Part shown: piece after piece, positions 9,023 through 17,805 of the stretch
Position numbering within the stretch: the stretch's first letter is position 1
Layout: each line of letters opens with the position of its first letter
Assembly (NCBI GenBank): GCA_040183005.1
Contig: JAMPIW010000007.1
Span: 372,001 to 436,000, forward strand
DNA length: 64,000 nt
Source: Gammaproteobacteria bacterium
GTDB lineage: Bacteria > Pseudomonadota > Gammaproteobacteria > Ga0077554 > Ga007554
Direction of reading: 5' to 3'
The notes under the pieces: model-generated
What the model saw: the letters and a program-made list of their open reading frames with translations, nothing else
The model's database searches: none
Told to the model about the DNA's origin: nothing
Position numbers and translations under genes: made by a program

Positions 9023-9779
9023 CCTCGGGCCGCTTGGTCAAAACTTCAACACCGCTATCGGTGACCAGCACGGTGTGTTCCCATTGCGCCGACAGGCTGC
9101 GATCCTTGGTTACCACCGTCCACCCATCGGGCAGAAGCTTCACATGGCGCTTTCCGACATTGATCATCGGCTCAATGGTGAATGTCATTCCCGGTTCCAG
9201 CGCCAAACCGGTGCCCGGTGTGCCGTAGTGCAGCACCTGGGGATCTTCGTGAAACACGCGGCCAATGCCGTGACCGCAATATTCACGCACGACCGAGCAA
9301 TTGTTGGACTCGGCGTGGCTCTGAATGGCATGCCCAATGTCACCCAGGCGTATACCGGGCCTGACCATCTCAATACCGATACACATGCACTCATAGCTGA
9401 TACGCGCCACCCGTTTGGCGACCACCGATGGCTCCCCGACAAAAAACATCTTGCTGGTATCGCCGTGATAGGCATCTTTGATCACAGTGATGTCAATGTT
9501 GACGATATCGCCGTTTTTCAGCACCTTGTCACTGGGGATGCCATGGCATACCTGATGATTGACCGAGGTGCAAATGGACTTTGGAAAACCATGATAATTG
9601 AGCGGCGCGGGGATCGCCTGCTGCACATTAACGATATATTCGTGACACAGGCTGTTCAGTTCTCCGGTGGTGATGCCGGGTTGCGCGTGGGGGGCAATCA
9701 TATGCAGCACATCCGCTGCAAGCCGCCCCGCAATCCGCATTTTCTCAATTTCTTCAGGGGTTTTGATGGAGACGGTCAT
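9012..9779 (-). CDS. map: Methionine aminopeptidase, type I
   Basis: Removes the N-terminal methionine from nascent proteins. The 255-residue length is typical of type Ia bacterial enzymes. The pita-bread metal site is visible: 'DITVIKDAYHGDTSKMF' (two Asp ligands), 'YCGHGIGRVFHEDP' (His) and 'MTFTIEPMIN' (Glu), with the last Glu in 'WEHTVLVTDSG'. The substrate His is in 'GFPKSICTSVNHQVCHG'. It is transcribed divergently from rpsB, the usual gammaproteobacterial arrangement, and runs into glnD with an 11-bp overlap. The start at 9779 has only a weak ribosome-binding site but agrees with the conserved N-terminus. Confidence 0.97.
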   Translation of the reverse strand: MTVSIKTPEEIEKMRIAGRLAADVLHMIAPHAQPGITTGELNSLCHEYIVNVQQAIPAPLNYHGFPKSICTSVNHQVCHGIPSDKVLKNGDIVNIDITVIKDAYHGDTSKMFFVGEPSVVAKRVARISYECMCIGIEMVRPGIRLGDIGHAIQSHAESNNCSVVREYCGHGIGRVFHEDPQVLHYGTPGTGLALEPGMTFTIEPMINVGKRHVKLLPDGWTVVTKDRSLSAQWEHTVLVTDSGVEVLTKRPEDDI

Positions 9780-9868
9780 AATATAGGGTTCGATAGATCA
9801 ATGGCTTATCTTACCGTTATTGGTGCCGGTCTGCCAGTCACGTTTAACCACTCTTTTAGTTGCATTGA

Positions 9869-9898
9869 TTGAGATATGACTTGGTTTTATGGTATAAA
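9869..9898 (+). promoter_or_regulatory. Probable sigma-70 promoter of rpsB-tsf
   Basis: TTGAGA at 9869-9874 and TATAAA at 9893-9898 with an 18-bp spacer, five of six consensus bases in each box. It precedes a structured leader of about 180 nt before rpsB, as expected for a ribosomal protein operon. Predicted from sequence only. Confidence 0.6.
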
Positions 9899-9908
9899 AC
9901 GCAGCTAA

Positions 9909-9974
9909 GCCATGAAGCCCGGCAAATTGCCGTGGTTCATGGCCCGGTTCCTCTGTGGCGCATTGCCTCAGAGG
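9909..9974 (+). promoter_or_regulatory. Structured rpsB leader, likely S2 autoregulatory site
   Basis: Two hairpins lie in the rpsB leader. The first pairs GCCATGAA (9909-9916) with TTCATGGC (9936-9943) and has an inner CGGCA/TGCCG stem. The second pairs CCTCTG (9950-9955) with CAGAGG (9969-9974). Leaders of rpsB are known to bind S2 for feedback in gammaproteobacteria; that this is such a site is inferred from position and structure. The rest of the 9780-10090 gap shows nothing else. Confidence 0.5.
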
Positions 9975-10090
9975 CATTAAATCACACATGCGCCGTCACA
10001 TATGTCAGGGTGCCCGCCAGAACCAATAAACAGGCGGGTTGATATATGGGGCGCATGGAGGATTAACCCTAACTTTGGAGCATAAAAATC

Positions 10091-10921
10091 ATGGCAATTG
10101 TATCCATGCGTGACATGTTGGAGGCCGGTGTTCATTTCGGCCACCAGACCCGCTATTGGCACCCCCGGATGGCGCAGTACATCTTCGGTGACCGCAACAA
10201 GATCCACGTCATCAATCTCGAAAAGACCCTGCCGCTGTTTAATGACGGGATGAATTTTATCAGCAGCCTCGCGGCCCGCAAGGGTACCGTCCTGTTTGTC
10301 GGCACCAAGCGTGCGGCCCAAGAAGTGGTCAAGGAAGAAGCGGCCCGTTGCGGCATGCCTTATGTCGATCAGCGCTGGCTGGGCGGCATGTTGACCAACT
10401 TCAAGACCATCAAGCAATCCATCAAGCGCCTTAAAGAACTGGATGCGATGGTCCAGGACGGCAGCATTAACCGCTTCAATAAGAGAGAGGCGTTGGGGTA
10501 TGCGCGCGAGCTGGAGAAGCTGGAGCGCAGTTTGGGTGGCATCAAAAATATGAAAGGCGTCCCCGACGCACTGTTTGTGATCGATGTCGGGCATGAAAAA
10601 AATGCCGTGAGCGAGGCGACCAAGCTGGGTGTTCCGGTCATCGGTATTGTCGACACCAATAATGACCCCAACGGCATAGATTATCCCATCCCGGGTAATG
10701 ATGACTCGATCCGCGCCATCCAGCTGTATGCGCGGGCTGCGGCGGACGCAGTTCTTGAGGCGCGCGCCACGATAGTCTCGACCGGCGGTGCCGACGAATT
10801 TATCGAAATGGATGAAGAAGGGCAGCCCGCCAGGGCGCCAAAAAGGCCCGTGAAAGCCCCTATGGCGAAGAAGCCGGCCAGAAAGCCGGGTGCTGCGCAG
10901 CAGGCTGACGCTCCGGAGTAA
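10091..10921 (+). CDS. rpsB: 30S ribosomal protein S2
   Basis: S2 binds late to the 30S subunit near the head-body junction and, with S1, helps mRNA docking. The 276-residue sequence has the family hallmarks: N-terminal '[20 protein letters not shown]', '[18 protein letters not shown]', '[18 protein letters not shown]', '[18 protein letters not shown]' and '[19 protein letters not shown]'. The C-terminus is a longer than usual Ala/Pro/Lys-rich tail ('[18 protein letters not shown]'), expected to be disordered. A TTGGAG Shine-Dalgarno lies just upstream. It leads the conserved rpsB-tsf-pyrH-frr operon, with a GC-rich hairpin after the stop. Confidence 0.98.
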   Translation: MAIVSMRDMLEAGVHFGHQTRYWHPRMAQYIFGDRNKIHVINLEKTLPLFNDGMNFISSLAARKGTVLFVGTKRAAQEVVKEEAARCGMPYVDQRWLGGMLTNFKTIKQSIKRLKELDAMVQDGSINRFNKREALGYARELEKLERSLGGIKNMKGVPDALFVIDVGHEKNAVSEATKLGVPVIGIVDTNNDPNGIDYPIPGNDDSIRAIQLYARAAADAVLEARATIVSTGGADEFIEMDEEGQPARAPKRPVKAPMAKKPARKPGAAQQADAPE

Positions 10922-10950
10922 CGCCGGAACCGTATCCGGCTCGGGTAGAT

Positions 10951-10976
10951 GAGGGGCGCAATGGATGGCGCCCCTC
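10951..10976 (+). terminator. rpsB-tsf intergenic hairpin (attenuator-like)
   Basis: GAGGGGCGC (10951-10959) pairs with GCGCCCCTC (10968-10976) across an 8-nt loop. No clean T-run follows, so it is more likely a partial terminator or mRNA-stabilising hairpin that makes rpsB transcripts outnumber tsf. Confidence 0.5.
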
Positions 10977-11020
10977 TGACTATATTGATGTATTTGTTAG
11001 GTTAAGTGGGGAATTTGGTT

Positions 11021-11908
11021 ATGGAAATTACAGCTGCGCTGGTAAAAGAGCTGCGCGAACGTACTGGCTCCGGAATGATGGAGTGCAAAAAGGCCTTGGT
11101 TGAGGCCAACGGCGATATCGACTCCGCTATTGAAACAATGCGTAAGTCTGGCCTCGCCAAAGCGGACAAGAAAGCTGGGCGTGTCGCTGCCGAAGGGTGT
11201 GTTGTGATCCAGCTTAACGGTGACGCGACGCAAGGCGCCATGGTGGAAGTCAACTGTGAAACCGATTTCGTTGGCAAGGGTGACGATTTTGTGGGTTTTG
11301 CCGGGCATGTGGCAAAACAGGCGCTGGCTGACAAACCTGCCGATCTGGATGCTTTGATGAACCTGCCTTTGGAGGCGGGTGGTGATAAGAGCATTAACAC
11401 GACGCGCCAGGAAATGGTCGCCAAGATCGGTGAAAACATCAGTGTGCGCCGTTTTGTAACAATGACCGCAAGTGGCGGCGTGGTTGGCTCCTATCTGCAC
11501 GGCGGTCGTATCGGCGTGCTGGTGGAGTTGCAAGGGGGCAATGCCGCTTTGGCCAAGGATATCGCTATGCATGTTGCCGCCAGCAAGCCAGTGTGCGTCT
11601 CGCCGGATGAAGTGCCGACTGACATCGTCGAGAAGGAAAAGGAAATCTTCCGCGCCCAGGCTGCGGAGAGCGGCAAGCCCGACAATATCATTGAAAAGAT
11701 GATCAGCGGGCGCATCCAGAAATTCCTGGCCGAAATCACCCTGGTGGGGCAGCCGTTCGTCAAAAATCCCGATGTGACAGTCGAGAAGCTGTTGCAGGAT
11801 GCCAACGCAAAAGTAGTGCGCTTCCAGCGTTTTGAAGTGGGCGAGGGCATCGAGAAGAAGCAGGAAGACTTTGCCGCCGAAGTGATGGCCCAGGTACGCG
11901 GGAGCTGA
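11021..11908 (+). CDS. tsf: Translation elongation factor Ts
   Basis: EF-Ts exchanges GDP for GTP on EF-Tu. I start it at ATG 11021 ('[20 protein letters not shown]'), which matches the canonical N-terminus; a GTG at 11006 in frame would add five residues. About 295 residues. The N-terminal module binding EF-Tu shows '[17 protein letters not shown]', and the core shows the conserved Thr-Asp-Phe-Val segment in '[18 protein letters not shown]'. It is second in the rpsB-tsf-pyrH-frr operon; pyrH follows after 2 nt. Confidence 0.97.
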   Translation: MEITAALVKELRERTGSGMMECKKALVEANGDIDSAIETMRKSGLAKADKKAGRVAAEGCVVIQLNGDATQGAMVEVNCETDFVGKGDDFVGFAGHVAKQALADKPADLDALMNLPLEAGGDKSINTTRQEMVAKIGENISVRRFVTMTASGGVVGSYLHGGRIGVLVELQGGNAALAKDIAMHVAASKPVCVSPDEVPTDIVEKEKEIFRAQAAESGKPDNIIEKMISGRIQKFLAEITLVGQPFVKNPDVTVEKLLQDANAKVVRFQRFEVGEGIEKKQEDFAAEVMAQVRGS

Positions 11909-11910
11909 CG

Positions 11911-12645
11911 GTGACTGTGGCCCCCAAACCCGCATTCCAGCGCATCCTGCTGAAACTCAGCGGCGAGGCGCTGATGGGCGATGGTGAGTTTGGCATCAGT
12001 CCTGATGTTATCAATCGCGTTGCCACCGAAGTGAGCGAGCTGGTGCAGATGGGTGTTCAGGTTGGTCTGGTGGTCGGCGGCGGAAATCTGTTCCGTGGCG
12101 CCGGCCTGGCGGACGCGGGCATGGATCGGGTCACCGGCGACCATATGGGCATGCTGGCTACCATCATGAATGCCTTGGCGATGCAGGACGCGCTGGAGCA
12201 TCAGGGTGTGTTTACGCGCGTCATGTCGGCCATCAAGATCAACCAGATCTGTGAGGACTATATCCGCCGCCGTGCCATTCGCCATCTGGAAAAGGGGCGG
12301 GTGGTGATTTTTGCCGCAGGCACTGGAAATCCCTTTTTCACCACGGACTCGGCAGCTAGTCTGCGCGCTATCGAAATTGGCGCGCAGCTTCTGCTCAAGG
12401 CCACCAAGGTGGATGGTGTCTATTCGGCGGATCCGATGAAGCATCCTGATGCCGTGCGCTATGAACGCATGACTTATGATGAGGTGCTGGAGCGCAAACT
12501 GATGGTGATGGACATTACCGCGATCGTGCTTTGCCGGGATCATAAAATGCCGCTGCGGGTATTTGATATGAACAAAGCTGGTGCGTTGCGCTGCATCGTT
12601 ATGGGCGAAGATGAGGGTACGCTTGTAGAAGGAGAGGCAAAATGA
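11911..12645 (+). CDS. pyrH: UMP kinase
   Basis: Phosphorylates UMP to UDP, feeding pyrimidine nucleotide pools; bacterial PyrH is an amino-acid-kinase-fold hexamer regulated by GTP and UTP. The 244-residue protein starts at GTG 11911. Motifs: '[13 protein letters not shown]', '[13 protein letters not shown]', '[19 protein letters not shown]', '[19 protein letters not shown]' and '[12 protein letters not shown]'. Its stop codon overlaps the frr start (ATGA), so translation of the two is likely coupled. Confidence 0.97.
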   Translation: MTVAPKPAFQRILLKLSGEALMGDGEFGISPDVINRVATEVSELVQMGVQVGLVVGGGNLFRGAGLADAGMDRVTGDHMGMLATIMNALAMQDALEHQGVFTRVMSAIKINQICEDYIRRRAIRHLEKGRVVIFAAGTGNPFFTTDSAASLRAIEIGAQLLLKATKVDGVYSADPMKHPDAVRYERMTYDEVLERKLMVMDITAIVLCRDHKMPLRVFDMNKAGALRCIVMGEDEGTLVEGEAK

Positions 12646-13199
12646 TAGATGACATTAAAAAAAGCGCCATCGCCCGCATGACCAAGAGCATTGATGCGCT
12701 TAAAGATGAGCTGACCAAGGTGCGCACTGGACGCGCCCATCCCAGCTTGCTTGATCATGTGATGGTGTCTTTTTACGGAAATGAGGTGCCGGTGGGGCAA
12801 GCCGCCAACGTTACGGTGAGCGATTCACGCACGCTTACCGTGACGCCGTGGGACAAAAACATGGTTCCCGTCATTGAAAAGGCGATTCTGACCTCCAATC
12901 TTGGTCTCAATCCCTCTACCGCCAGCGGTACCATCCGCGTGCCTTTGCCTGCACTGACCGAGGAGCGCCGCCGTGACATGATCAAGGTGGTGCGCGCCGA
13001 GGCGGAGGCCGGCAAGGTCGCTATCCGTAACATTCGCCGTGACTCGAATGGCGAGCTGAAAGAGTTGCTCAAAAAGAAAGAAATCTCCGAAGATGAGGAG
13101 CGTCGGGCGCAGGATGAAATTCAAAAGTTGACGGATAAATACATCACCGAAGCGGACAAAATACTGGCGGCCAAAGAGGCCGATCTGATGGAGATTTAA
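12642..13199 (+). CDS. frr: Ribosome recycling factor
   Basis: RRF splits post-termination ribosomes together with EF-G. The length of 185 residues is exact for the family. Motifs include '[20 protein letters not shown]' near the start, '[19 protein letters not shown]', '[16 protein letters not shown]' and '[14 protein letters not shown]'. The ATGA overlap with pyrH and the position before uppS follow the standard gammaproteobacterial order. Confidence 0.98.
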   Translation: MIDDIKKSAIARMTKSIDALKDELTKVRTGRAHPSLLDHVMVSFYGNEVPVGQAANVTVSDSRTLTVTPWDKNMVPVIEKAILTSNLGLNPSTASGTIRVPLPALTEERRRDMIKVVRAEAEAGKVAIRNIRRDSNGELKELLKKKEISEDEERRAQDEIQKLTDKYITEADKILAAKEADLMEI

Positions 13200-13296
13200 A
13201 AACGCGGGGTTGGGGGCTGGCAATTCAGAGCCTGTTCCCAGCCCCCTGACCTGCGTGCTGTTATCCCGCGCTTCCCCCACCATTTTTTGTGCAGGC

Positions 13297-14067
13297 ATGT
13301 CTACGACGGCAAATAACACTAATCCAGCCGCATACCTTCCCCGTCATGTGGCGATCATCATGGATGGCAATGGACGCTGGGCCAAGAAGCGCTTTCTGCC
13401 GCGCATCGCCGGCCACCGCGCCGGCGTGGAAGCAGTACGCAACGTGGTTCAGGCCTGCTCTCTGCGTGGTGTCGAGGTGTTGACCCTGTTTGCATTCAGT
13501 AGCGAGAACTGGCGCCGCCCCCCCTCGGAAGTCGGGCTGTTGATGGAGCTGTTTATGACTGCCCTGGAGCGCGAGACCCGACGCCTGCATGAAAACAATG
13601 TGCGCTTGAGGGTCATCGGCGAGCGTAGCGCTTTTTCCGGGAAATTGCAGGAGAAAATTATCGCAGCGGAACAGCGGACCGCTGCCAATTCCGGGCTGAC
13701 GCTGGTTGTGGCGGCTAATTATGGCGGTCGCTGGGACATCACACAGGCTGCCCGTGTCGTAGCGCAAAAAGTCGAGGCTGGGCAGTTGCACGCATCCGAA
13801 ATCACGGAAAATGTCCTGGAGCAGCACATGGCGCTGCACGGCCTGCCTGATCCCGACTTGTTTATACGTACTGGTGGGGAGGAGCGCATCAGTAATTTCC
13901 TGTTGTGGCAACTGGCCTACACAGAATTTCATTTTACCGAAACATTGTGGCCGGATTTCGACGCGCGGAGCTTCGATGGTGCGCTGGCCTCTTTTGCCAG
14001 GCGCCAGCGTCGTTTTGGGCGCACCAGCGAGCAGGTGGAACAGGAACAAGGACACAAGGGTGCTTAA
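13297..14067 (+). CDS. uppS: Undecaprenyl diphosphate synthase
   Basis: Cis-prenyltransferase that makes the C55 lipid carrier for peptidoglycan and O-antigen. I chose ATG 13297 ('[15 protein letters not shown]') because it gives 256 residues and puts the conserved '[16 protein letters not shown]' near residue 20; the frame is open further upstream but the extra residues are not family-like. Other motifs: '[18 protein letters not shown]' and the C-terminal '[17 protein letters not shown]' with '[14 protein letters not shown]'. It overlaps cdsA by 8 bp. Confidence 0.96.
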   Translation: MSTTANNTNPAAYLPRHVAIIMDGNGRWAKKRFLPRIAGHRAGVEAVRNVVQACSLRGVEVLTLFAFSSENWRRPPSEVGLLMELFMTALERETRRLHENNVRLRVIGERSAFSGKLQEKIIAAEQRTAANSGLTLVVAANYGGRWDITQAARVVAQKVEAGQLHASEITENVLEQHMALHGLPDPDLFIRTGGEERISNFLLWQLAYTEFHFTETLWPDFDARSFDGALASFARRQRRFGRTSEQVEQEQGHKGA

Positions 14068-14878
14068 ACAACGTTTGCTTACCGCTGCCATCCTCATCCC
14101 TTTGGTTGTATGGGGCGTTCTCGCGCTGCCAAACACCGTATTTGCATTGTTGCTGGCGGGCATCGTCATTGCGGGGTTCTGGGAGTGGGCTGGCTTGATG
14201 GGCATCGCCGAGCCTCTCGATCGGCTGATGTATATCCTGATAGCGTTACCTTTTATGTGGTTTGGCGGCACGCTGCCGGCAGGCATGCTGGTCGGCGCAT
14301 CGGTGGGGGCAGTGTGGTGGTTGGTGGCGATTGCATGGATGTTAAGGTTCAATGTTCACCCTGTTGTCGTCCCCCCCAGCCTCATAACAGGAGGCGGTGC
14401 GGGGATGCTGACGCTGATACCTGCCTGGATGGCGCTGGTGGTGTTACATGGGAGCGAGTCCTACGGCCCAAAGTATGTATTGTTCCTCATGGTGTTGATC
14501 TGGCTGGCTGATACGGGCGCCTACTTTGCCGGACGCTTGTGGGGCAGCCGCAAACTGGCGGCCAATATCAGCCCCGGCAAGACCTGGGAGGGTGTGTGGG
14601 GCGCTTTGGCGATGACGATGGTGATGGGGCTGGCGGGCGGCAGGCTGCTGGAGGTTGACCCGGTCATGCTGCCTGCGTTTGTGTCGCTGTGCGTGATCAC
14701 GGTGGTTTTTTCAATCGCGGGCGATCTCCTGGAAAGCATGTTCAAGCGGCGCGCCGGTGTCAAGGATAGCGGCAAGCTGCTGCCAGGCCATGGCGGCGTG
14801 CTCGACCGGATTGATAGCCTGACCGCCGCCGCGCCGGTATTTTTGACAGGGTTGCTGTTGCTGGGGATGCTGGGTTGA
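14060..14878 (+). CDS. cdsA: Phosphatidate cytidylyltransferase
   Basis: Makes CDP-diacylglycerol from phosphatidic acid and CTP in the inner membrane, the branch point of phospholipid synthesis. The start is GTG 14060 ('[17 protein letters not shown]'), preceded by an AAGGACACAAG ribosome site and overlapping the uppS stop. The 272 residues include several hydrophobic helices and the family signature in the C-terminal part: '[20 protein letters not shown]' followed by 'GVLDRIDSL'. The stop overlaps the proposed TTG start of dxr. Confidence 0.95.
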   Translation: MLKQRLLTAAILIPLVVWGVLALPNTVFALLLAGIVIAGFWEWAGLMGIAEPLDRLMYILIALPFMWFGGTLPAGMLVGASVGAVWWLVAIAWMLRFNVHPVVVPPSLITGGGAGMLTLIPAWMALVVLHGSESYGPKYVLFLMVLIWLADTGAYFAGRLWGSRKLAANISPGKTWEGVWGALAMTMVMGLAGGRLLEVDPVMLPAFVSLCVITVVFSIAGDLLESMFKRRAGVKDSGKLLPGHGGVLDRIDSLTAAAPVFLTGLLLLGMLG

Positions 14879-16167
14879 TCGGCGGTCACTCCCAGCCTCC
14901 TGCGCTGTCCGTGGATGGACAAGTGCCGGGAGCGCACGATGCGCTGGAGCGGCCCTCTGGCGACACTTGTACATCCAGGTACGGCGTTACTGTGCTTGGC
15001 GCCACTGGCTCTATTGGTGTCAGCACGCTCGACGTATTGTCGCGGCACCCGGAACGTTACCACGTCGTTGCCCTGACAGCGAATTCCGATGTGGACCGTT
15101 TATACGAACAGTGTCTTGTGCATCGGCCCGAATATGCCGTAATGGCGGATGCCAATGCGGCGCAGCGCCTGCATGAGCAGTTGCGCGCAACCGCCCCGGA
15201 GATCCAGGTGTTGGCTGGCCTGGAAGGGTTGGAAACCGTCGCTGCCCTGCCTCAGGTGGCGTATGTTATGGCCGCTATTGTTGGCGCCGCCGGTCTGCTG
15301 CCCACGCTTGCCGCAGTGCGCGCCGGCAAGCGCGTACTGCTGGCCAACAAGGAGGCGCTGGTCATGGCCGGGCGGATTTTTATGGATGAGGTCCGTGGGA
15401 ATAACGCCGAGCTGCTGCCTGTGGACAGCGAGCATAACGCGATCTTTCAATGCCTGCCGGCCGACCTGTCCACCGGTCTGGACGCTGCCGGTATACGGCG
15501 CATACTGCTGACCGCCTCGGGCGGGCCGTTTCGCAATATCCCCCTTTCCGAGCTGCATCATGTCACCCCGGATCAGGCCTGCGCCCACCCTAACTGGGTG
15601 ATGGGGCGCAAGATATCCGTCGATTCAGCTACCATGATGAACAAGGGTCTGGAGGTGATCGAGGCCTGCTGGCTGTTCAATACCAGCCCGGACAGGATTC
15701 AGGTGGTCTTGCATCCGCAAAGCGTGGTTCACTCCATGGTCGAATACGCCGACGGTTCGATACTGGCGCAGCTTGGCAGTCCGGATATGCGTACCCCCAT
15801 CGCCCATGCCTTGGCGTGGCCGCAGCGTATTGAATCCGGGGTTGCCCCTTTAAGTCTTTTCGATGTTGCGCGGCTGGACTTTGAACGGCCCGATTTCTCC
15901 CGCTTTCCTTGTCTGCGCCTTGCCTACGAGGCGATGCAGGCGGGGGGCACTGCCACGGCGATTCTCAATGCGGCCAATGAAATTGCGGTAGCCTCTTTCC
16001 TCGACGGCAGACTGCCGTTTACCGCTATCCCCGCCGTGATTGAGCGCGTGCTTGCCGATGTGCCGGTGCGCGAGGCCGTTAGCCTTGAGGTTATTCTGGC
16101 CGATGACGCGCTGGCGCGTGAGGCTGCTGAGCGCAGGGTGGTAGAGGCTACGAGCAAGCGCGCATGA
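14875..16167 (+). CDS. dxr: 1-deoxy-D-xylulose 5-phosphate reductoisomerase
   Basis: Second enzyme of the MEP isoprenoid pathway; NADPH-dependent conversion of DXP to MEP. Motifs: NADPH loop '[11 protein letters not shown]', '[12 protein letters not shown]', metal site '[15 protein letters not shown]', 'LTASGGPFR' and '[20 protein letters not shown]'. The start is uncertain: TTG 14875 overlaps the cdsA stop and gives 430 residues, about 30 more than usual; in-frame GTG codons at 14911 and 14923 are alternatives, and no ATG is close to the conserved fold. It ends in a 4-bp overlap with rseP. Supplying precursors to UppS explains its place in the operon. Confidence 0.95.
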   Translation: MIGGHSQPPALSVDGQVPGAHDALERPSGDTCTSRYGVTVLGATGSIGVSTLDVLSRHPERYHVVALTANSDVDRLYEQCLVHRPEYAVMADANAAQRLHEQLRATAPEIQVLAGLEGLETVAALPQVAYVMAAIVGAAGLLPTLAAVRAGKRVLLANKEALVMAGRIFMDEVRGNNAELLPVDSEHNAIFQCLPADLSTGLDAAGIRRILLTASGGPFRNIPLSELHHVTPDQACAHPNWVMGRKISVDSATMMNKGLEVIEACWLFNTSPDRIQVVLHPQSVVHSMVEYADGSILAQLGSPDMRTPIAHALAWPQRIESGVAPLSLFDVARLDFERPDFSRFPCLRLAYEAMQAGGTATAILNAANEIAVASFLDGRLPFTAIPAVIERVLADVPVREAVSLEVILADDALAREAAERRVVEATSKRA

Positions 16168-17534
16168 TGAGTACCATTCTATCCTCAGTCTTTTTCTTCA
16201 TCATCGCCATCGGTGTACTGGTTACCGTCCATGAATTCGGCCATTTCTGGGTGGCGCGCAAGCTGGGCGTGAAGGTGCTGCGCTTCTCGGTTGGTTTTGG
16301 CAAGCCCCTGTGGATATGGCGCCGTGGACCTGACAACACAGAGTATGTCATCGCGGCGGTGCCGCTGGGCGGCTATGTCAAAATGCTTGATGAGCGTGAA
16401 GCACCGGTCGAGCCGCACGAAGTGCACCGCGCCTTTAACCGCAAGCCACTGGCCAGCCGCTTTGCCATCGTCTTCGCGGGGCCACTGTTCAATTTTCTGC
16501 TGGCCATCATCGCCTACTGGGCGGTCTTCATCATTGGCGTGAATGGCCTCAAGCCGATTGTTGGGGAGGTTGCGCCGAATTCCATCGCCCAGCGCGGCGG
16601 TTTTCAGCAGGGGGATGTCATCCTCAGTTTAAATGGCAAGCCGACGCCGACATGGGAAACGGTGGTATTTTCCATGCTGGACAAGGTGCTGGATCAGCAG
16701 GTGGTGACGGTGCAGGTTCAGGATGCAAACCGCCACCCGATGACGCGTACGCTGGGTCTGAGTGCGGTGACAGGCAGCGATCTGGATAAAGGGAATCTGC
16801 TCGACAGCCTTGGTATGCGCCCCTTTCGCCCGGCTATTCCGCCCATCATTGGTCAACTGGAGGCCAGTGGTGCCGCCGAGCGGGCAGGAATAGTGGTGGG
16901 TGATAAAATTATTGCCGCCGATGGCCAAGCCATCGGTGACTGGGAGGCGTGGGTTGAATATGTCAGACCCCGCGCCGGACGGGTCATTCGTGTCGAAGTC
17001 GAACGTGAAGGTGTGCGTAGTACCATTGATCTGCAACCCGTTGCCACGGTAACCAAAGAAGGCACAATAGGCCGTATCGGCGCGGGCGTCAAAATCCCCG
17101 GGGAATTGCCGGAAGAGCTGCGTGCCGTGCTGCGCTATTCGCCAGGTGAAGCCGTGGTGCAGGCCGTGGTCAAAACCTGGGATATGTCCGCGTTGACGCT
17201 ACGCATGCTGTTTAAGATGGTGACGGGGGTACTCTCCGTGGACAACCTTAGCGGCCCCATCAGCATCGCCCAATATGCAGGGTATTCCGCCAGCGCGGGA
17301 GTGGTGTCGTTCCTGGGATTTCTTGCCATTGTGAGCATCAGCCTGGGCGTGTTGAACCTGCTGCCCGTCCCCCTCCTGGACGGCGGGCATCTCATGTACT
17401 ATTTGATTGAGTGGGTAAAGGGTAGTCCGGTGTCGGACGAGGCGCAGATATTCGGTCAGCGGGTGGGTATCGCACTATTGGGAACGCTGATGATCTTCGC
17501 CTTTTACAATGATCTGACACGTCTGTTTGGCTAG
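16164..17534 (+). CDS. rseP: Site-2 intramembrane zinc protease RseP
   Basis: Inner-membrane metalloprotease that releases sigma-E by cleaving RseA after DegS and clears signal peptides. The 456-residue protein starts in an ATGA overlap with dxr. The first helix carries the zinc motif 'VHEFGHFW' (H23, E24, H27), and the C-terminal part carries the third ligand in '[19 protein letters not shown]'. Two PDZ domains lie between ('[19 protein letters not shown]' and '[17 protein letters not shown]'). The order rseP-bamA-skp links envelope stress sensing to outer-membrane assembly, but here a repeat element separates rseP from bamA. Confidence 0.96.
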   Translation: MMSTILSSVFFFIIAIGVLVTVHEFGHFWVARKLGVKVLRFSVGFGKPLWIWRRGPDNTEYVIAAVPLGGYVKMLDEREAPVEPHEVHRAFNRKPLASRFAIVFAGPLFNFLLAIIAYWAVFIIGVNGLKPIVGEVAPNSIAQRGGFQQGDVILSLNGKPTPTWETVVFSMLDKVLDQQVVTVQVQDANRHPMTRTLGLSAVTGSDLDKGNLLDSLGMRPFRPAIPPIIGQLEASGAAERAGIVVGDKIIAADGQAIGDWEAWVEYVRPRAGRVIRVEVEREGVRSTIDLQPVATVTKEGTIGRIGAGVKIPGELPEELRAVLRYSPGEAVVQAVVKTWDMSALTLRMLFKMVTGVLSVDNLSGPISIAQYAGYSASAGVVSFLGFLAIVSISLGVLNLLPVPLLDGGHLMYYLIEWVKGSPVSDEAQIFGQRVGIALLGTLMIFAFYNDLTRLFG

Positions 17535-17538
17535 CCGA

Positions 17539-17788
17539 TTAAACCTAAAAACGGCAGTTGGCCGGGGGGGGGCAGAGTGTGCGGTTTTCAGGGTGCTGGG
17601 CAAGGCGCAACGACGCGGAATGGTTGTTCCATTCCAAGGAGTTGTAACGCTGCCATGTGCACTGAATATCGTGCAATCCACTCCGTAGCGAACTCGCTAA
17701 ACAGGTGAGACTGGAGATTATGGAAAAACATATTTTAAACATTCTTTTAGCTGCTAAATGAAGCGGTCAACTGCCGTTTCTAGGTTTA
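17539..17788. repeat. Inverted-repeat element B, copy B2
   Basis: About 250 bp with ends TTAAACCTAAAAACGGCAG on the left and a right end that is the reverse complement of TAAACCTAGAAACGGCAG (one internal mismatch). It fills the space between the rseP stop and the bamA start. The interior has an eight-G run near 17564-17572 and a palindrome GGAATGGTTGTTCCATTCC (about 17620-17638). It is roughly twice as long as copy B1. No convincing ORF. Confidence 0.75.
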
Positions 17789-17805
17789 TACGACTTGGAT
17801 TACTA

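Noticed and set aside
7664-9064. Long open frame opposite glnD on the plus strand
   Set aside because: It is the antisense shadow of a strongly conserved gene; composition and sequence show no protein family, and no ribosome site is seen.
11491-12543. Long open frame opposite tsf and pyrH
   Set aside because: Crosses two conserved genes on the other strand; shadow of GC-rich coding sequence.
17545-17742. Small minus-strand open frame inside repeat B2
   Set aside because: 65 codons with no ribosome site or recognisable fold; spans a palindrome and a G run, so likely non-coding.
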